A DNA stretch of 23,359 nucleotides, taken from the NCBI GenBank assembly GCA_034666965.1, contig JAXDKT010000193.1:1-23359 (forward strand), in the 5' to 3' direction. The position numbers and the translations under genes are program-made. The DNA is from Chersky-267 sp034666965 (GTDB lineage Bacteria > Chloroflexota > Limnocylindria > Limnocylindrales > CSP1-4). Below, piece by piece: positions 6,725-14,131 of the stretch. The notes under the pieces are model-generated. The model was not told the DNA's origin and ran no database searches. It saw only the letters and a program-made list of their open reading frames with translations. The first letter of the stretch is position 1. Every line of letters starts with the position of its first letter.

Positions 6725-8437
6725 ATGCCCACCCGTTCCCGGCGCACCCGGACCGCCGCCGACCTCCTGGTCGAATGCCTCGAGAGCGAGCGCTGCGAAT
6801 TCGTCTTCTCGGTGCCGGGCGAGGAGACGTTGGGCATCCTCGACGCCCTCGGTCGGTCCAAGCGGATCCGTCACGTCACCACTCGCCACGAGCAGGGCGC
6901 CGCGTTCATGGCCGATGTCCACGGCCGGCTGACCGGGCACGCCGCGGTGGCGATGGCGACCCTCGGGCCGGGCGCGACCAACCTCGTCACGGGCGTGGCC
7001 GACGCCTATCTCGACCGGGCGCCGATGGTCGCGATCACCGGGCAGACCGGCTCGGACAAGCTCCACAAGGAGGCCCACCAGCTGGTGGACATCGTGCGCA
7101 TGTTCGGACCGGTCACGAAGTGGAACACCCGCGTCGCCCGGATCGACGCGATCCCCGAGATCGTGCGCAAGTCGTTCCGACTGGCCGAGCTGGAGAAGCC
7201 GGGTCCGACCCACATCGAGCTGCCCGAGGACCTGGCCGCGATGGCTCCCGAATCCGGTGACGCGACCCGTCCGATGGAGCCGACTCGGACCTACTTCCCG
7301 GAGCCGACCGACGAGGCCATCGCCCACGCCGCCCGGCTGATCTCGACCTCGAGCCGGCCCTTGATCCTGGCCGGCAACGGGGTGCTTCGCCAGCGTGCGT
7401 CGGATGGTCTGCGGGCCCTGGCGCGCGGCCTCCACGTTCCGGTCGCGGTCACCTTCATGGGCAAGGGGGCGGTCGACGACCGCTCGCATCTGTCCTTGAT
7501 GGCGGTCGGCCTCCAGGCCCGGGACCACGTTCTGACCGGCTTCGACCGGGCCGACCTGGTCATCTCGATCGGCTACGACCTGGTCGAATACGCCCCCAGT
7601 CGCTGGAACCCGGAGGGGACCAAGCCGATCGTCCATATCGATACCCAACCGGCCGAGGTCGACGCGGACTACCGGCCGGCCATCGAGCTCATCGGGGCGA
7701 TCGACGGGACGCTCGAGCGACTGCTCCAGGCGCTTCTGCCGCTGGGCATCGGCGGTCGCGACGCAACCGAGCGCCATGCATCCAAGGAAACTCTGGTCAA
7801 CGCGGACCTGCGGGTCGCCTTGCTCCGCGAGCTGCAGGCCTACGAAGCGGACGATGGCCATCCGATCAAGCCCCAGAAGGCGATCGCCGACCTGCGCCGG
7901 GCGCTGGGCCCCGATGACATCGTCGTGTCCGACGTCGGCGCCCACAAGGTCTGGGTCGCCCGTCTGTACCAGGCCTACCAGCCCAACACGGTGATCATCT
8001 CCAACGGCTTCGCCGCCATGGGCATCGCGCTGCCCGGGGCGATCGCGGCCAAGCTGGTTCATCCCGATCGGCGGGTGGTGGCCCTGTGCGGCGACGGCGG
8101 CTTCCTGATGAACAGCCAGGAGCTCGAGACGGCCAGCCGGATCGGAGCCAACGTGACGGTCGTGGTCTGGCGCGACAACGGCTACGGGCTGATCGACTGG
8201 AAGCAGCGCAACGAGTACGGACGTCCATTCGGGGTCGAGTTCGGCAATCCGGACCTGGTGGCGTACGCCCACAGCTTCGGCATCGCCGGCTTCCGGGTGG
8301 ATACCGCCGCCGACCTCTATCCCACCCTGATGCGTGCCCTGGACGTCGACGGCCCGTCGCTCGTCGAGGTGCCCATCGACTACCGCGAGAACCTGCGCCT
8401 GACCGAGCGCCTGGGCGCCCTGGCGGTTGGCGACTAG
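6725..8437 (+). CDS. ThDP-dependent enzyme, acetolactate-synthase large-subunit-like
   Basis: 570 aa, the usual size of three-domain ThDP enzymes (Pyr, central and PP domains). The catalytic glutamate is Glu56 in TRHEQGAAFMAD; the stretch TLGPGATNLVTGVADA and the HKEAHQLVDIVRMFGPVTKW segment match the stand-alone acetolactate-synthase-like group. The PP domain has the ThDP/metal motif beginning GDGG at 456-459 and ending DNGYG at 484-488. Classic members condense two pyruvates to acetolactate, but relatives decarboxylate or carboligate other 2-oxo acids, and no small regulatory subunit (IlvN) gene follows, so biosynthetic acetohydroxyacid synthase is unlikely. The gene follows genes for an ADP-forming acyl-CoA synthetase and, further up, an aldehyde dehydrogenase and acyl-CoA dehydrogenase, which fits a 2-oxo-acid decarboxylase or carboligase feeding them. 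The start is the ATG at 6725 with a possible leaderless promoter. Family certain, reaction uncertain. Confidence 0.9.
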   Translation: MPTRSRRTRTAADLLVECLESERCEFVFSVPGEETLGILDALGRSKRIRHVTTRHEQGAAFMADVHGRLTGHAAVAMATLGPGATNLVTGVADAYLDRAPMVAITGQTGSDKLHKEAHQLVDIVRMFGPVTKWNTRVARIDAIPEIVRKSFRLAELEKPGPTHIELPEDLAAMAPESGDATRPMEPTRTYFPEPTDEAIAHAARLISTSSRPLILAGNGVLRQRASDGLRALARGLHVPVAVTFMGKGAVDDRSHLSLMAVGLQARDHVLTGFDRADLVISIGYDLVEYAPSRWNPEGTKPIVHIDTQPAEVDADYRPAIELIGAIDGTLERLLQALLPLGIGGRDATERHASKETLVNADLRVALLRELQAYEADDGHPIKPQKAIADLRRALGPDDIVVSDVGAHKVWVARLYQAYQPNTVIISNGFAAMGIALPGAIAAKLVHPDRRVVALCGDGGFLMNSQELETASRIGANVTVVVWRDNGYGLIDWKQRNEYGRPFGVEFGNPDLVAYAHSFGIAGFRVDTAADLYPTLMRALDVDGPSLVEVPIDYRENLRLTERLGALAVGD

Positions 8438-8482
8438 CGCGACCTCCGGGTCATCGGTACGCCCGGAGCCGCGGGCAACGGC

Positions 8483-8510
8483 CTTGCTGGTGCCCGGCGG
8501 CACCAACAAG
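8483..8510. repeat. Long hairpin in the gap between the ThDP enzyme and the secreted repeat protein
   Basis: A near-perfect inverted repeat: 12-base arms with a single mismatch around a CGGC loop (arms contain TGGTGCC and GGCACCA, flanked by CTTG and CAAG). It lies 46 bases after the ThDP enzyme stop and about 100 bases before the next start. No T-run follows, so it may be a terminator of a GC-rich type, an RNA processing signal or an operator. Confidence 0.4.
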
Positions 8511-8612
8511 CTGCACGGGTCCGGCCCATCGATTGTGCTCGTTGGGTACCATGGTCGGATCAAGCCACGTCCAGGCGCCTGGCGCCGACCCACACCGCAG
8601 GGGGTTCCCTCG

Positions 8613-11309
8613 ATGTCGTTTGCCTCTCCATCGATCCGTCGCCCGCGGATCGCTCTGCCGGCCGGGGTTGCCGCAATGATCGCGGTCCTCGCCGTCGGCC
8701 TCATCGGCGTGATCCCGGCAACGGCCGTTCCGGCCGTCCCCGGCCCCGGCTACCAGGACTTCCAGTACAACCCGGGCCCCGATAGCTCGCCCGGCGGAGA
8801 CGCCGTCACCGGTGCGCGCAACCAGAGCAAGGTCTGGTTCAACGACGGCATCTGGTGGGCGGTCATGTTCGACAAGACGAACGCCGCGAACCCGGCCTAC
8901 CGCATCCAGAGCCTCAACATGGCGACTCAGACGTGGACGACCGGGGGCACCGCCACCCAGGCCGACAAGCGCAACAAGTCCCACGCGGACGTCCTGTCCG
9001 ATGGCAACACCTTGTGGATGGCCTCGTCGCACAAGTCGGGCACCAACGTTCCCCCGAACGGCGACCTGCAGGTGTTCAAGTTCACCTACAACGCCACGAC
9101 CAAGAAGTACACCATCGTCGCGGGCTTCCCCAAGACGATCGCCGGTTCCGTCGGCTCGAAGGGGACCGAGTCCGCCACGATCGCCAAGGCGCCCAACGGA
9201 CAGCTCTGGGTCGCCTACACCCAGGATGACGCGACGCCGGCCACGACCGCCAAGGTCAAGGTCGTCAACTCGACGACGGCCGCCGGCACCGTCTGGAATG
9301 CGCCGGTCGAGATCCCCGGCGGGACGAGTCCGATCACGACCAACGACGTCGCCGCGATCACCAACGTCAATGGCGGTGTCGGTGTCTTCTGGAGCAACCA
9401 GAGCTCCACCGACCACGCGTTCTACTTCTCGGTCCATCCGGACGGCGGTTCCTGGAGCGCGCGCGAGACCGCCTACAACCCCGCGCTCGGGGCCGACGGC
9501 CACCTGAGCGTCAGGACCAACACCAACGGCGACGTCCTCGCCGCGGTCAAGACGAGCCAGACCGGCGCCAGTCCCCTGATCGGCGTTCTGCGCCGGACAG
9601 CCGGGGGCACGTGGGAGTCGATCCACACCGTCGCCACGTCCGCCGGCGCCGTGGACCCGACCCGGCCGATCCTGGTCATCGACGCCGCGAACAACGAAGC
9701 CGACGTGTTCATGACCAACCAGGTCGATGGCGGGACCATCACCCGCCGGACCGCTTCGCTGACGACCCTCGACTTCGGGGCCCCGAGCTCCGGGACGACG
9801 TTCATCGCGAGCTCGGCCGATCCGCTCATCAGCGACGCCACCTCGAGCAAGCAGGTCGCGACCGCAGAGTCGGGGATCATCGTCCTCGCCTCCGATCGGA
9901 CCGACACCGTCCGGCGCTACCTGCATGGCTGCGCTGGCGCCGTCTGCCCGGCCGTGCCCGTGGCCGATTTCACCGGCACGCCCCTGACCGGTGACGCGCC
10001 GCTCGCGGTCCAGTTCACGGACACCACGACCGGCGGGCCGGCCACCTGGGCGTGGAACTTCGGCGATGGTGGGACGTCGACCCTCCAGAATCCCAACCAC
10101 ACCTTCAATGCCGGAACCTGGACCGTGTCGCTGACCGTGACCAACGCGCTCGGCACGGACACGATGACCAAGACCGGCTACGTCACCGCGGCGGTTCCGC
10201 CCGGAGCCACGTACTTCCCGATCGCTCCGATCCGGGTCCTCGACAGCCGAGCTGGGCTGGGCACCACCCTCTTCCACGCCAACGTGGCCAAGAACTTCCA
10301 GGTCACCAACGGCACCTCGATTCCGTCCAACGCGACCGCGGTCACGGGCAACCTGACCGTGACCAGCCAGTCGGCCAAGGGCTACGTGATCCTCGCCCCG
10401 ACCGCCGGCTCCACGACCTCGACGCTCAACTTCCCGGTCGCCGACAACCGAGCGAACGGCGTCACCGTCGCGCTCGGGCCACTCGGTAAGCTCAACGCCG
10501 TCTACAAGGCGGCGGCGGGCCAGACGACCCACCTGCTCTTCGACGTGACCGGCTACTTCCTGTCCGGGACGTCGGGAGCCACCTACTTCCCGATCGCTCC
10601 GATCCGGGTCCTCGACAGCCGGGCTGCGCTCGGCACGAGCCTGTTCCACGCGAACGTGGCCAAGAACTTCCAGGTCACCAACGGCTCGTCCATCCCCAAC
10701 AATGCCACCGCGGTCACGGGCAACCTGACCGTCACCAGCCAGTCGGCCAAGGGCTACGTCATCCTTGCGCCGACCGCCGGCTCGAGCACCTCGACGCTCA
10801 ACTTCCCCGTCGGCGACAACCGCGCCAACGGGGTGACGGTTGCCCTGAGCGGGACCGGCCAGCTCAATGCCGTCTACAAGGCGGCGGCGGGCCAGACGAC
10901 CCACCTGCTCTTCGATGTGACCGGCTACTTCGTCGCCGGGACCTCAGGCGCGTCGTACTTCCCGATCGCCCCGATCCGGGTTCTCGACAGCCGGGCCGCA
11001 TTGGGCACGACGATCTTCCACGCCAACGTGGCCAAGAACTTCCAGGTCACCAACGGCGGCTCGATCCCGAGCACCGCCGCAGCGGTCACCGGCAACCTGA
11101 CCGTCACGGCTCAGACTGCCAAGGGCTACATCATCCTCGCGCCGACCGCCGGCTCGAGCACCTCGACGCTCAACTTCCCGGTTGGCGACAACCGCGCCAA
11201 CGGGGTGACCGTGGCCGTCAGTGTTACCGGCCAGCTCAATGCCGTCTACAAGGCGGTGGCGGGTAAGACCACCCACCTGCTCTTCGACGTGACCGGCTAC
11301 TTCGAGTAG
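8613..11309 (+). CDS. Large secreted protein: possible propeller-like region, PKD domain, three 124-residue repeats
   Basis: 898 aa from the ATG at 8613, preceded by an AGGGGG-type ribosome binding site; the frame is open further upstream but without a signal peptide. Residues 1-43 form a Sec signal peptide (RRPR, then a hydrophobic core, then ATAVPA). Residues about 45-445 have repeated strands with Trp and Asn/Asp turns (ESATIAKAPNGQLWVAY and similar), suggestive of a BNR/sialidase-like propeller without an obvious active site. Residues about 448-525 are a PKD domain (WAWNFGDGGTS and NPNHTF). Residues 531-898 are three tandem copies of a domain beginning YFPIAPIRVLDSR and ending LLFDVTGYF, a repeat type common in secreted actinobacterial and chloroflexotal proteins whose role is not established. 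No sortase motif or C-terminal membrane anchor is visible. Likely an extracellular or surface adhesion or carbohydrate-binding protein. A hairpin at 11335-11373 follows. Confidence 0.88.
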   Translation: MSFASPSIRRPRIALPAGVAAMIAVLAVGLIGVIPATAVPAVPGPGYQDFQYNPGPDSSPGGDAVTGARNQSKVWFNDGIWWAVMFDKTNAANPAYRIQSLNMATQTWTTGGTATQADKRNKSHADVLSDGNTLWMASSHKSGTNVPPNGDLQVFKFTYNATTKKYTIVAGFPKTIAGSVGSKGTESATIAKAPNGQLWVAYTQDDATPATTAKVKVVNSTTAAGTVWNAPVEIPGGTSPITTNDVAAITNVNGGVGVFWSNQSSTDHAFYFSVHPDGGSWSARETAYNPALGADGHLSVRTNTNGDVLAAVKTSQTGASPLIGVLRRTAGGTWESIHTVATSAGAVDPTRPILVIDAANNEADVFMTNQVDGGTITRRTASLTTLDFGAPSSGTTFIASSADPLISDATSSKQVATAESGIIVLASDRTDTVRRYLHGCAGAVCPAVPVADFTGTPLTGDAPLAVQFTDTTTGGPATWAWNFGDGGTSTLQNPNHTFNAGTWTVSLTVTNALGTDTMTKTGYVTAAVPPGATYFPIAPIRVLDSRAGLGTTLFHANVAKNFQVTNGTSIPSNATAVTGNLTVTSQSAKGYVILAPTAGSTTSTLNFPVADNRANGVTVALGPLGKLNAVYKAAAGQTTHLLFDVTGYFLSGTSGATYFPIAPIRVLDSRAALGTSLFHANVAKNFQVTNGSSIPNNATAVTGNLTVTSQSAKGYVILAPTAGSSTSTLNFPVGDNRANGVTVALSGTGQLNAVYKAAAGQTTHLLFDVTGYFVAGTSGASYFPIAPIRVLDSRAALGTTIFHANVAKNFQVTNGGSIPSTAAAVTGNLTVTAQTAKGYIILAPTAGSSTSTLNFPVGDNRANGVTVAVSVTGQLNAVYKAVAGKTTHLLFDVTGYFE
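10203..11306 (+). repeat. Three tandem 372-bp coding repeats
   Basis: Units begin at 10203, 10575 and 10947, exactly 372 bp (124 codons) apart; the last is truncated by the stop after 120 codons. Each encodes RVLDSR near its start and FDVTGYF near its end. DNA similarity is high, including long identical stretches, so the array probably arose by recent duplication or is kept similar by recombination. Confidence 0.95.
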
Positions 11310-11334
11310 CCGACCGCCGATCCCAAGCGCCACG

Positions 11335-11373
11335 ACGGCGCGGCTCGTCCCTTCGGGGCGCGGGCCGCGCCGT
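11335..11373. terminator. Bidirectional terminator-like hairpin between convergent genes
   Basis: A perfect 10-bp outer stem (ACGGCGCGGC at 11335-11344 with GCCGCGCCGT at 11364-11373) encloses an inner CCC-TTCG-GGG stem-loop with a UUCG-type tetraloop. It occupies the 75-base gap between the convergent stops at 11309 and 11385, so it can serve both the secreted-protein gene and the polysaccharide operon. There is no long T-run on either side. Confidence 0.7.
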
Positions 11374-11384
11374 TCGATTCCCGG

Positions 11385-12923
11385 TCAGGTCCGGTTGCGG
11401 GCGGCGGCCTCGCGGATGGCGTCCCCGCCGTCGGGGTCCGGCTCGCGCAGGGCCATCAGCGCGGCCGCCCCGGCGAGGGCCATGACCAGCCAGAAATAAC
11501 GGATGTACGAGAGGTGCAGGAAGATCCCGGTCGTCATGTAGGTGGCCACCGCCAGGCCAAAGCCGGTGACCATGTTGGTCAGGTCGGTCCGCCGACCGAC
11601 CCAGCGGCGGCGCGCCAGGGCCAGCTGCCAGAGCGTGATCAGGAGGATCGCCATGAAGCAGATCAGGCCCAGGGTGCCGGTCTCGGCCGCGGTCGAGAGG
11701 TACAGATTGTGGGCCTGGCGGTCCTCCGCCTTGACGCTGATCGCGATGTCGTCGGCGTACTCCCGGTAGTACGAGCTGAACTGACCGGGCCCGACCCCGA
11801 CGATGGGGTGATCGCTGAACACGTTGAGAGCGGCCAGGTTCTCGGTCGCCCGGCTGAGCACGGAGTTGTCGGCCGCGATGGCCGACCCGCTGTCGGTCAC
11901 GGCCCCTACCACGGCGTACAGCGTGGTCAGCCGATCCGCGTACTGGGGCACGGCGATGAGCAGCCCGGCGATGACCAGGGCGACGGCCGCCAGCTGGTAC
12001 AGCTTGATGTAGCGCAGCAGGGTCATCAGCAGGATGACCAGGGCGAACCCGACCGCGGCCCCTCGCGAGAAGGTCAGGATGACCGCACCCGAGACAACCA
12101 GGGCCACACCGTAGGCGGCCAGACGGAGCAACCGGCGGCGCTCGCTCCACGCCTGGAACAGGGCCAATGGGACCAGCATCAGCATGATCTGGGCGTAGCG
12201 GTTCTTCTCCCCGATCGGTCCGGCCAGCCGGGCGATGTCGCCGCCGACGTTGACCCCCAGGTCGTTGGTGGCGTCGGACTGGGCGAACCCGAAATAGTCA
12301 TTGGCGTACGTGCCGGTGGCGGCCTGGTAGACCGACAGCCCGCCCAGGAGTGCGCCGACGATGAGCAGGGTCCAAACGGCGTGACGCATCGCTGCCGGCG
12401 TCCGGACCACGTTGATCACGAGGAGGTACAGGCCCAGGCCCTCGAGCACGAAGTTCAACAGCTCACCCGCGGCGGCGGGCACGTCGCGGGCGAACAGGGT
12501 GCCCAGGATCTGGACCAGGAAATAGACCACGATCCAGGGGAAGGCGGGGGTGATCACCACCTTCTGGCGCTTGATCAGCAGCTCGTAGCCGAGCGGCACG
12601 ACCAGGATCATGGGGACGATCGCACCGATGAGCAGTGGCGCCCCGAAGCGGGTGACCGCCACCACCGCGGCATTGCTGTAGAGCAGGAAGACCACGACCA
12701 GGGTGGCCACCTCCGGCCGGATCGCGGCCGCCAGCGACAGCAGCAGGCCGACCAGCCCGGCGACGGCGATGATGGGCCGGTCCGCGGTGGTCGCGCCGAT
12801 GGCGACGCAGCCGGCGATGGCCAGGGCGGCCACGATGACCGGCGGCCAGCGGAAGCGCGGGGTCACCACCGGCGCAGACCTGGCCGCCGGCGGGTTCGGC
12901 AGCGAGACGGAGCCGCCGCTCAT
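11385..12923 (-). CDS. O-antigen ligase / polysaccharide polymerase family membrane protein
   Basis: 512 aa, with about eleven hydrophobic segments. The Wzy_C/O-antigen-ligase signature is clear: TFSRGA at 284-289, a large extracytoplasmic loop at about 325-410 containing DHPIVGVGPGQF (371-382) and AHNLYLSTAAETG (405-416), followed by three more membrane segments. Such proteins polymerise lipid-linked repeat units or ligate glycans to an acceptor on the outer face of the membrane. The ATG start overlaps the stop of the GT2 gene (ATGA at 12920-12923), so it is translationally coupled and is the last gene of the operon, ending at the hairpin at 11335-11373. In an exopolysaccharide operon with Wzz- and GalE-like genes, a Wzy-type polymerase is the likelier role, but ligase and polymerase cannot be told apart from sequence alone. 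Confidence 0.88.
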   Translation of the reverse strand: MSGGSVSLPNPPAARSAPVVTPRFRWPPVIVAALAIAGCVAIGATTADRPIIAVAGLVGLLLSLAAAIRPEVATLVVVFLLYSNAAVVAVTRFGAPLLIGAIVPMILVVPLGYELLIKRQKVVITPAFPWIVVYFLVQILGTLFARDVPAAAGELLNFVLEGLGLYLLVINVVRTPAAMRHAVWTLLIVGALLGGLSVYQAATGTYANDYFGFAQSDATNDLGVNVGGDIARLAGPIGEKNRYAQIMLMLVPLALFQAWSERRRLLRLAAYGVALVVSGAVILTFSRGAAVGFALVILLMTLLRYIKLYQLAAVALVIAGLLIAVPQYADRLTTLYAVVGAVTDSGSAIAADNSVLSRATENLAALNVFSDHPIVGVGPGQFSSYYREYADDIAISVKAEDRQAHNLYLSTAAETGTLGLICFMAILLITLWQLALARRRWVGRRTDLTNMVTGFGLAVATYMTTGIFLHLSYIRYFWLVMALAGAAALMALREPDPDGGDAIREAAARNRT

Positions 12924-14131
12924 CGGCCACCCGCCACGTCGATCTCGGGGGCCTCCGCGGGGCGCCTCGGGCCGGCTTCGGAGGCGACCGTCCGGCGTGG
13001 CTCCCAGCGATCGATCCGGCGCCCGGTCAGAAGGTTCCAGACCGCCTCGAGCGAGGCCACATTGACCAGCAGGAAGAACGCGGGCAAGGCGGCCAGGCGG
13101 CGGCGACCGAGGCGCGAGCCGGGCGCTCCCAGCCCGATCGCGCCCAGCGCCGTGACGCTCGCCGCCCCGATGGTCGCCAGCCGGTAGAACACCCCCTCGC
13201 CCCACAGGAGCGGAGCGCCCAGGGCGACCACCAGGAGCGGTACGGCCATCAGCCGTCGCAGGATCTTGTGCGAGGCGAGCTGGATTGCGTAGAAGCCCGT
13301 CCGACGTGGGTCGAGCAGTCCGCGCCGGGCCGCGACCCCGCGCAGGCCACGGGTCATGATCCGCACCTTGCGCCGGTACTCGAGCCGGTTCGACGGGGCG
13401 ACCGGCTCCCAGGCCGCGGCATCGGGCACGAACACCAGCCGGCGACCCTGGGCGATCACCGCCGTCGAGGTGATGAAATCGTCGGTGACTCCCGGTCGGA
13501 CCGGCTCGAAGAGCTCCCGGCGAATGGCGTAGATCGCTCCGGTCGCTGCCACCGTGCTGCCGGCCAGACTCTCGGCCAGCTTGATCCGGCGATCGAAGTC
13601 CCAGTAGCTCCGCTCACCGCCGGCCTCGCTGCCGCGCCCGGTCGCGGGCAGATAGCGCTGATCGCCCGCGGCCCCCCCGACTTCGGGATCGGCGAAGGGC
13701 GCGACCAGCGCCCGGAGCGCGCCCGACTCGAACATCGTGTTGGCATCGGTGAACACCAGGATCTCGCCGCGCGCCTCGGCCACGGCCGCGTTGAGCGCCT
13801 CGGCTTTGCCGACCCGCTCCAATGGCAGGACCCGCACGCCGTGGCTGGCGTACCGGCCCACGATCTCGACCGTCGCGTCGTCCGATCCGTCCGACGCCAC
13901 GATCGTCTCGATCCGGTCGGCGGGATAGTCGAGGCCGACCAGATTGTCCAGGCGCGCCCCGATCGCGGCCGCCTCGTTGTACGCGGCCATGACCACGCTG
14001 ACCGATGGCTCGGCCGCGGCCGCGCGCGGCGGTCGGGGCCGGAGCGCGGCCCGGGCGAGGACGACCAGCGGGAAGCCGACATAGGTGTAGGCGATCGTGG
14101 CCAGGGACGCCCAGAACAGGACCTGGATCAT
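12920..14131 (-). CDS. Membrane-anchored family 2 glycosyltransferase
   Basis: 403 aa. An N-terminal membrane helix (about 4-27) is followed by a GT-A domain: VSVVMAAYNE at 44-53, DGSDD at 81-85, the metal-binding DAN at 129-131 (in place of DXD), GAIYAIRRELF around 199-208 and the acceptor-site VTDDF at 215-219. Several hydrophobic helices between about 290 and 375 form a C-terminal membrane part, as in processive or polyprenyl-linked sugar transferases. It would transfer a sugar from a nucleotide donor on the cytoplasmic face. The ATG start overlaps the GT4 gene's stop (ATGA at 14128-14131) and its own stop overlaps the ligase start. The usual QXXRW motif of processive enzymes is replaced by RRKVRI, so a single-addition enzyme is plausible. 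Donor and acceptor are unknown. Confidence 0.92.
   Translation of the reverse strand: MIQVLFWASLATIAYTYVGFPLVVLARAALRPRPPRAAAAEPSVSVVMAAYNEAAAIGARLDNLVGLDYPADRIETIVASDGSDDATVEIVGRYASHGVRVLPLERVGKAEALNAAVAEARGEILVFTDANTMFESGALRALVAPFADPEVGGAAGDQRYLPATGRGSEAGGERSYWDFDRRIKLAESLAGSTVAATGAIYAIRRELFEPVRPGVTDDFITSTAVIAQGRRLVFVPDAAAWEPVAPSNRLEYRRKVRIMTRGLRGVAARRGLLDPRRTGFYAIQLASHKILRRLMAVPLLVVALGAPLLWGEGVFYRLATIGAASVTALGAIGLGAPGSRLGRRRLAALPAFFLLVNVASLEAVWNLLTGRRIDRWEPRRTVASEAGPRRPAEAPEIDVAGGR

Noticed and set aside
6725..8437. ThDP enzyme as phosphonopyruvate decarboxylase serving the PEP-mutase-like gene
   Set aside because: At 570 residues with acetolactate-synthase-like motifs it is much longer than phosphonopyruvate decarboxylases and is about 12 kb away on the opposite strand.
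5936..8704. A 922-codon open frame on the minus strand opposite the synthetase and ThDP genes
   Set aside because: Its translation is Arg/Gly/Asp/Val-rich low complexity with no recognisable family, and it lies opposite two well-supported genes. Long antisense frames are expected at this GC content.
8451..10904. An 817-codon minus-strand frame opposite the secreted repeat protein
   Set aside because: Repetitive Gly/Arg/Val-rich sequence that only mirrors the repeats on the plus strand; no start signal or homology.
10203..11306. The repeat array as a CRISPR or mobile-element structure
   Set aside because: The units are 372 bp, in frame, contiguous and without spacers, and encode complete protein domains.
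11514..13187. A 557-codon plus-strand frame opposite the ligase gene
   Set aside because: Gln/Asp/His/Gly-rich translation typical of the antisense of a membrane protein gene; the minus-strand frame has clear membrane segments and signatures.
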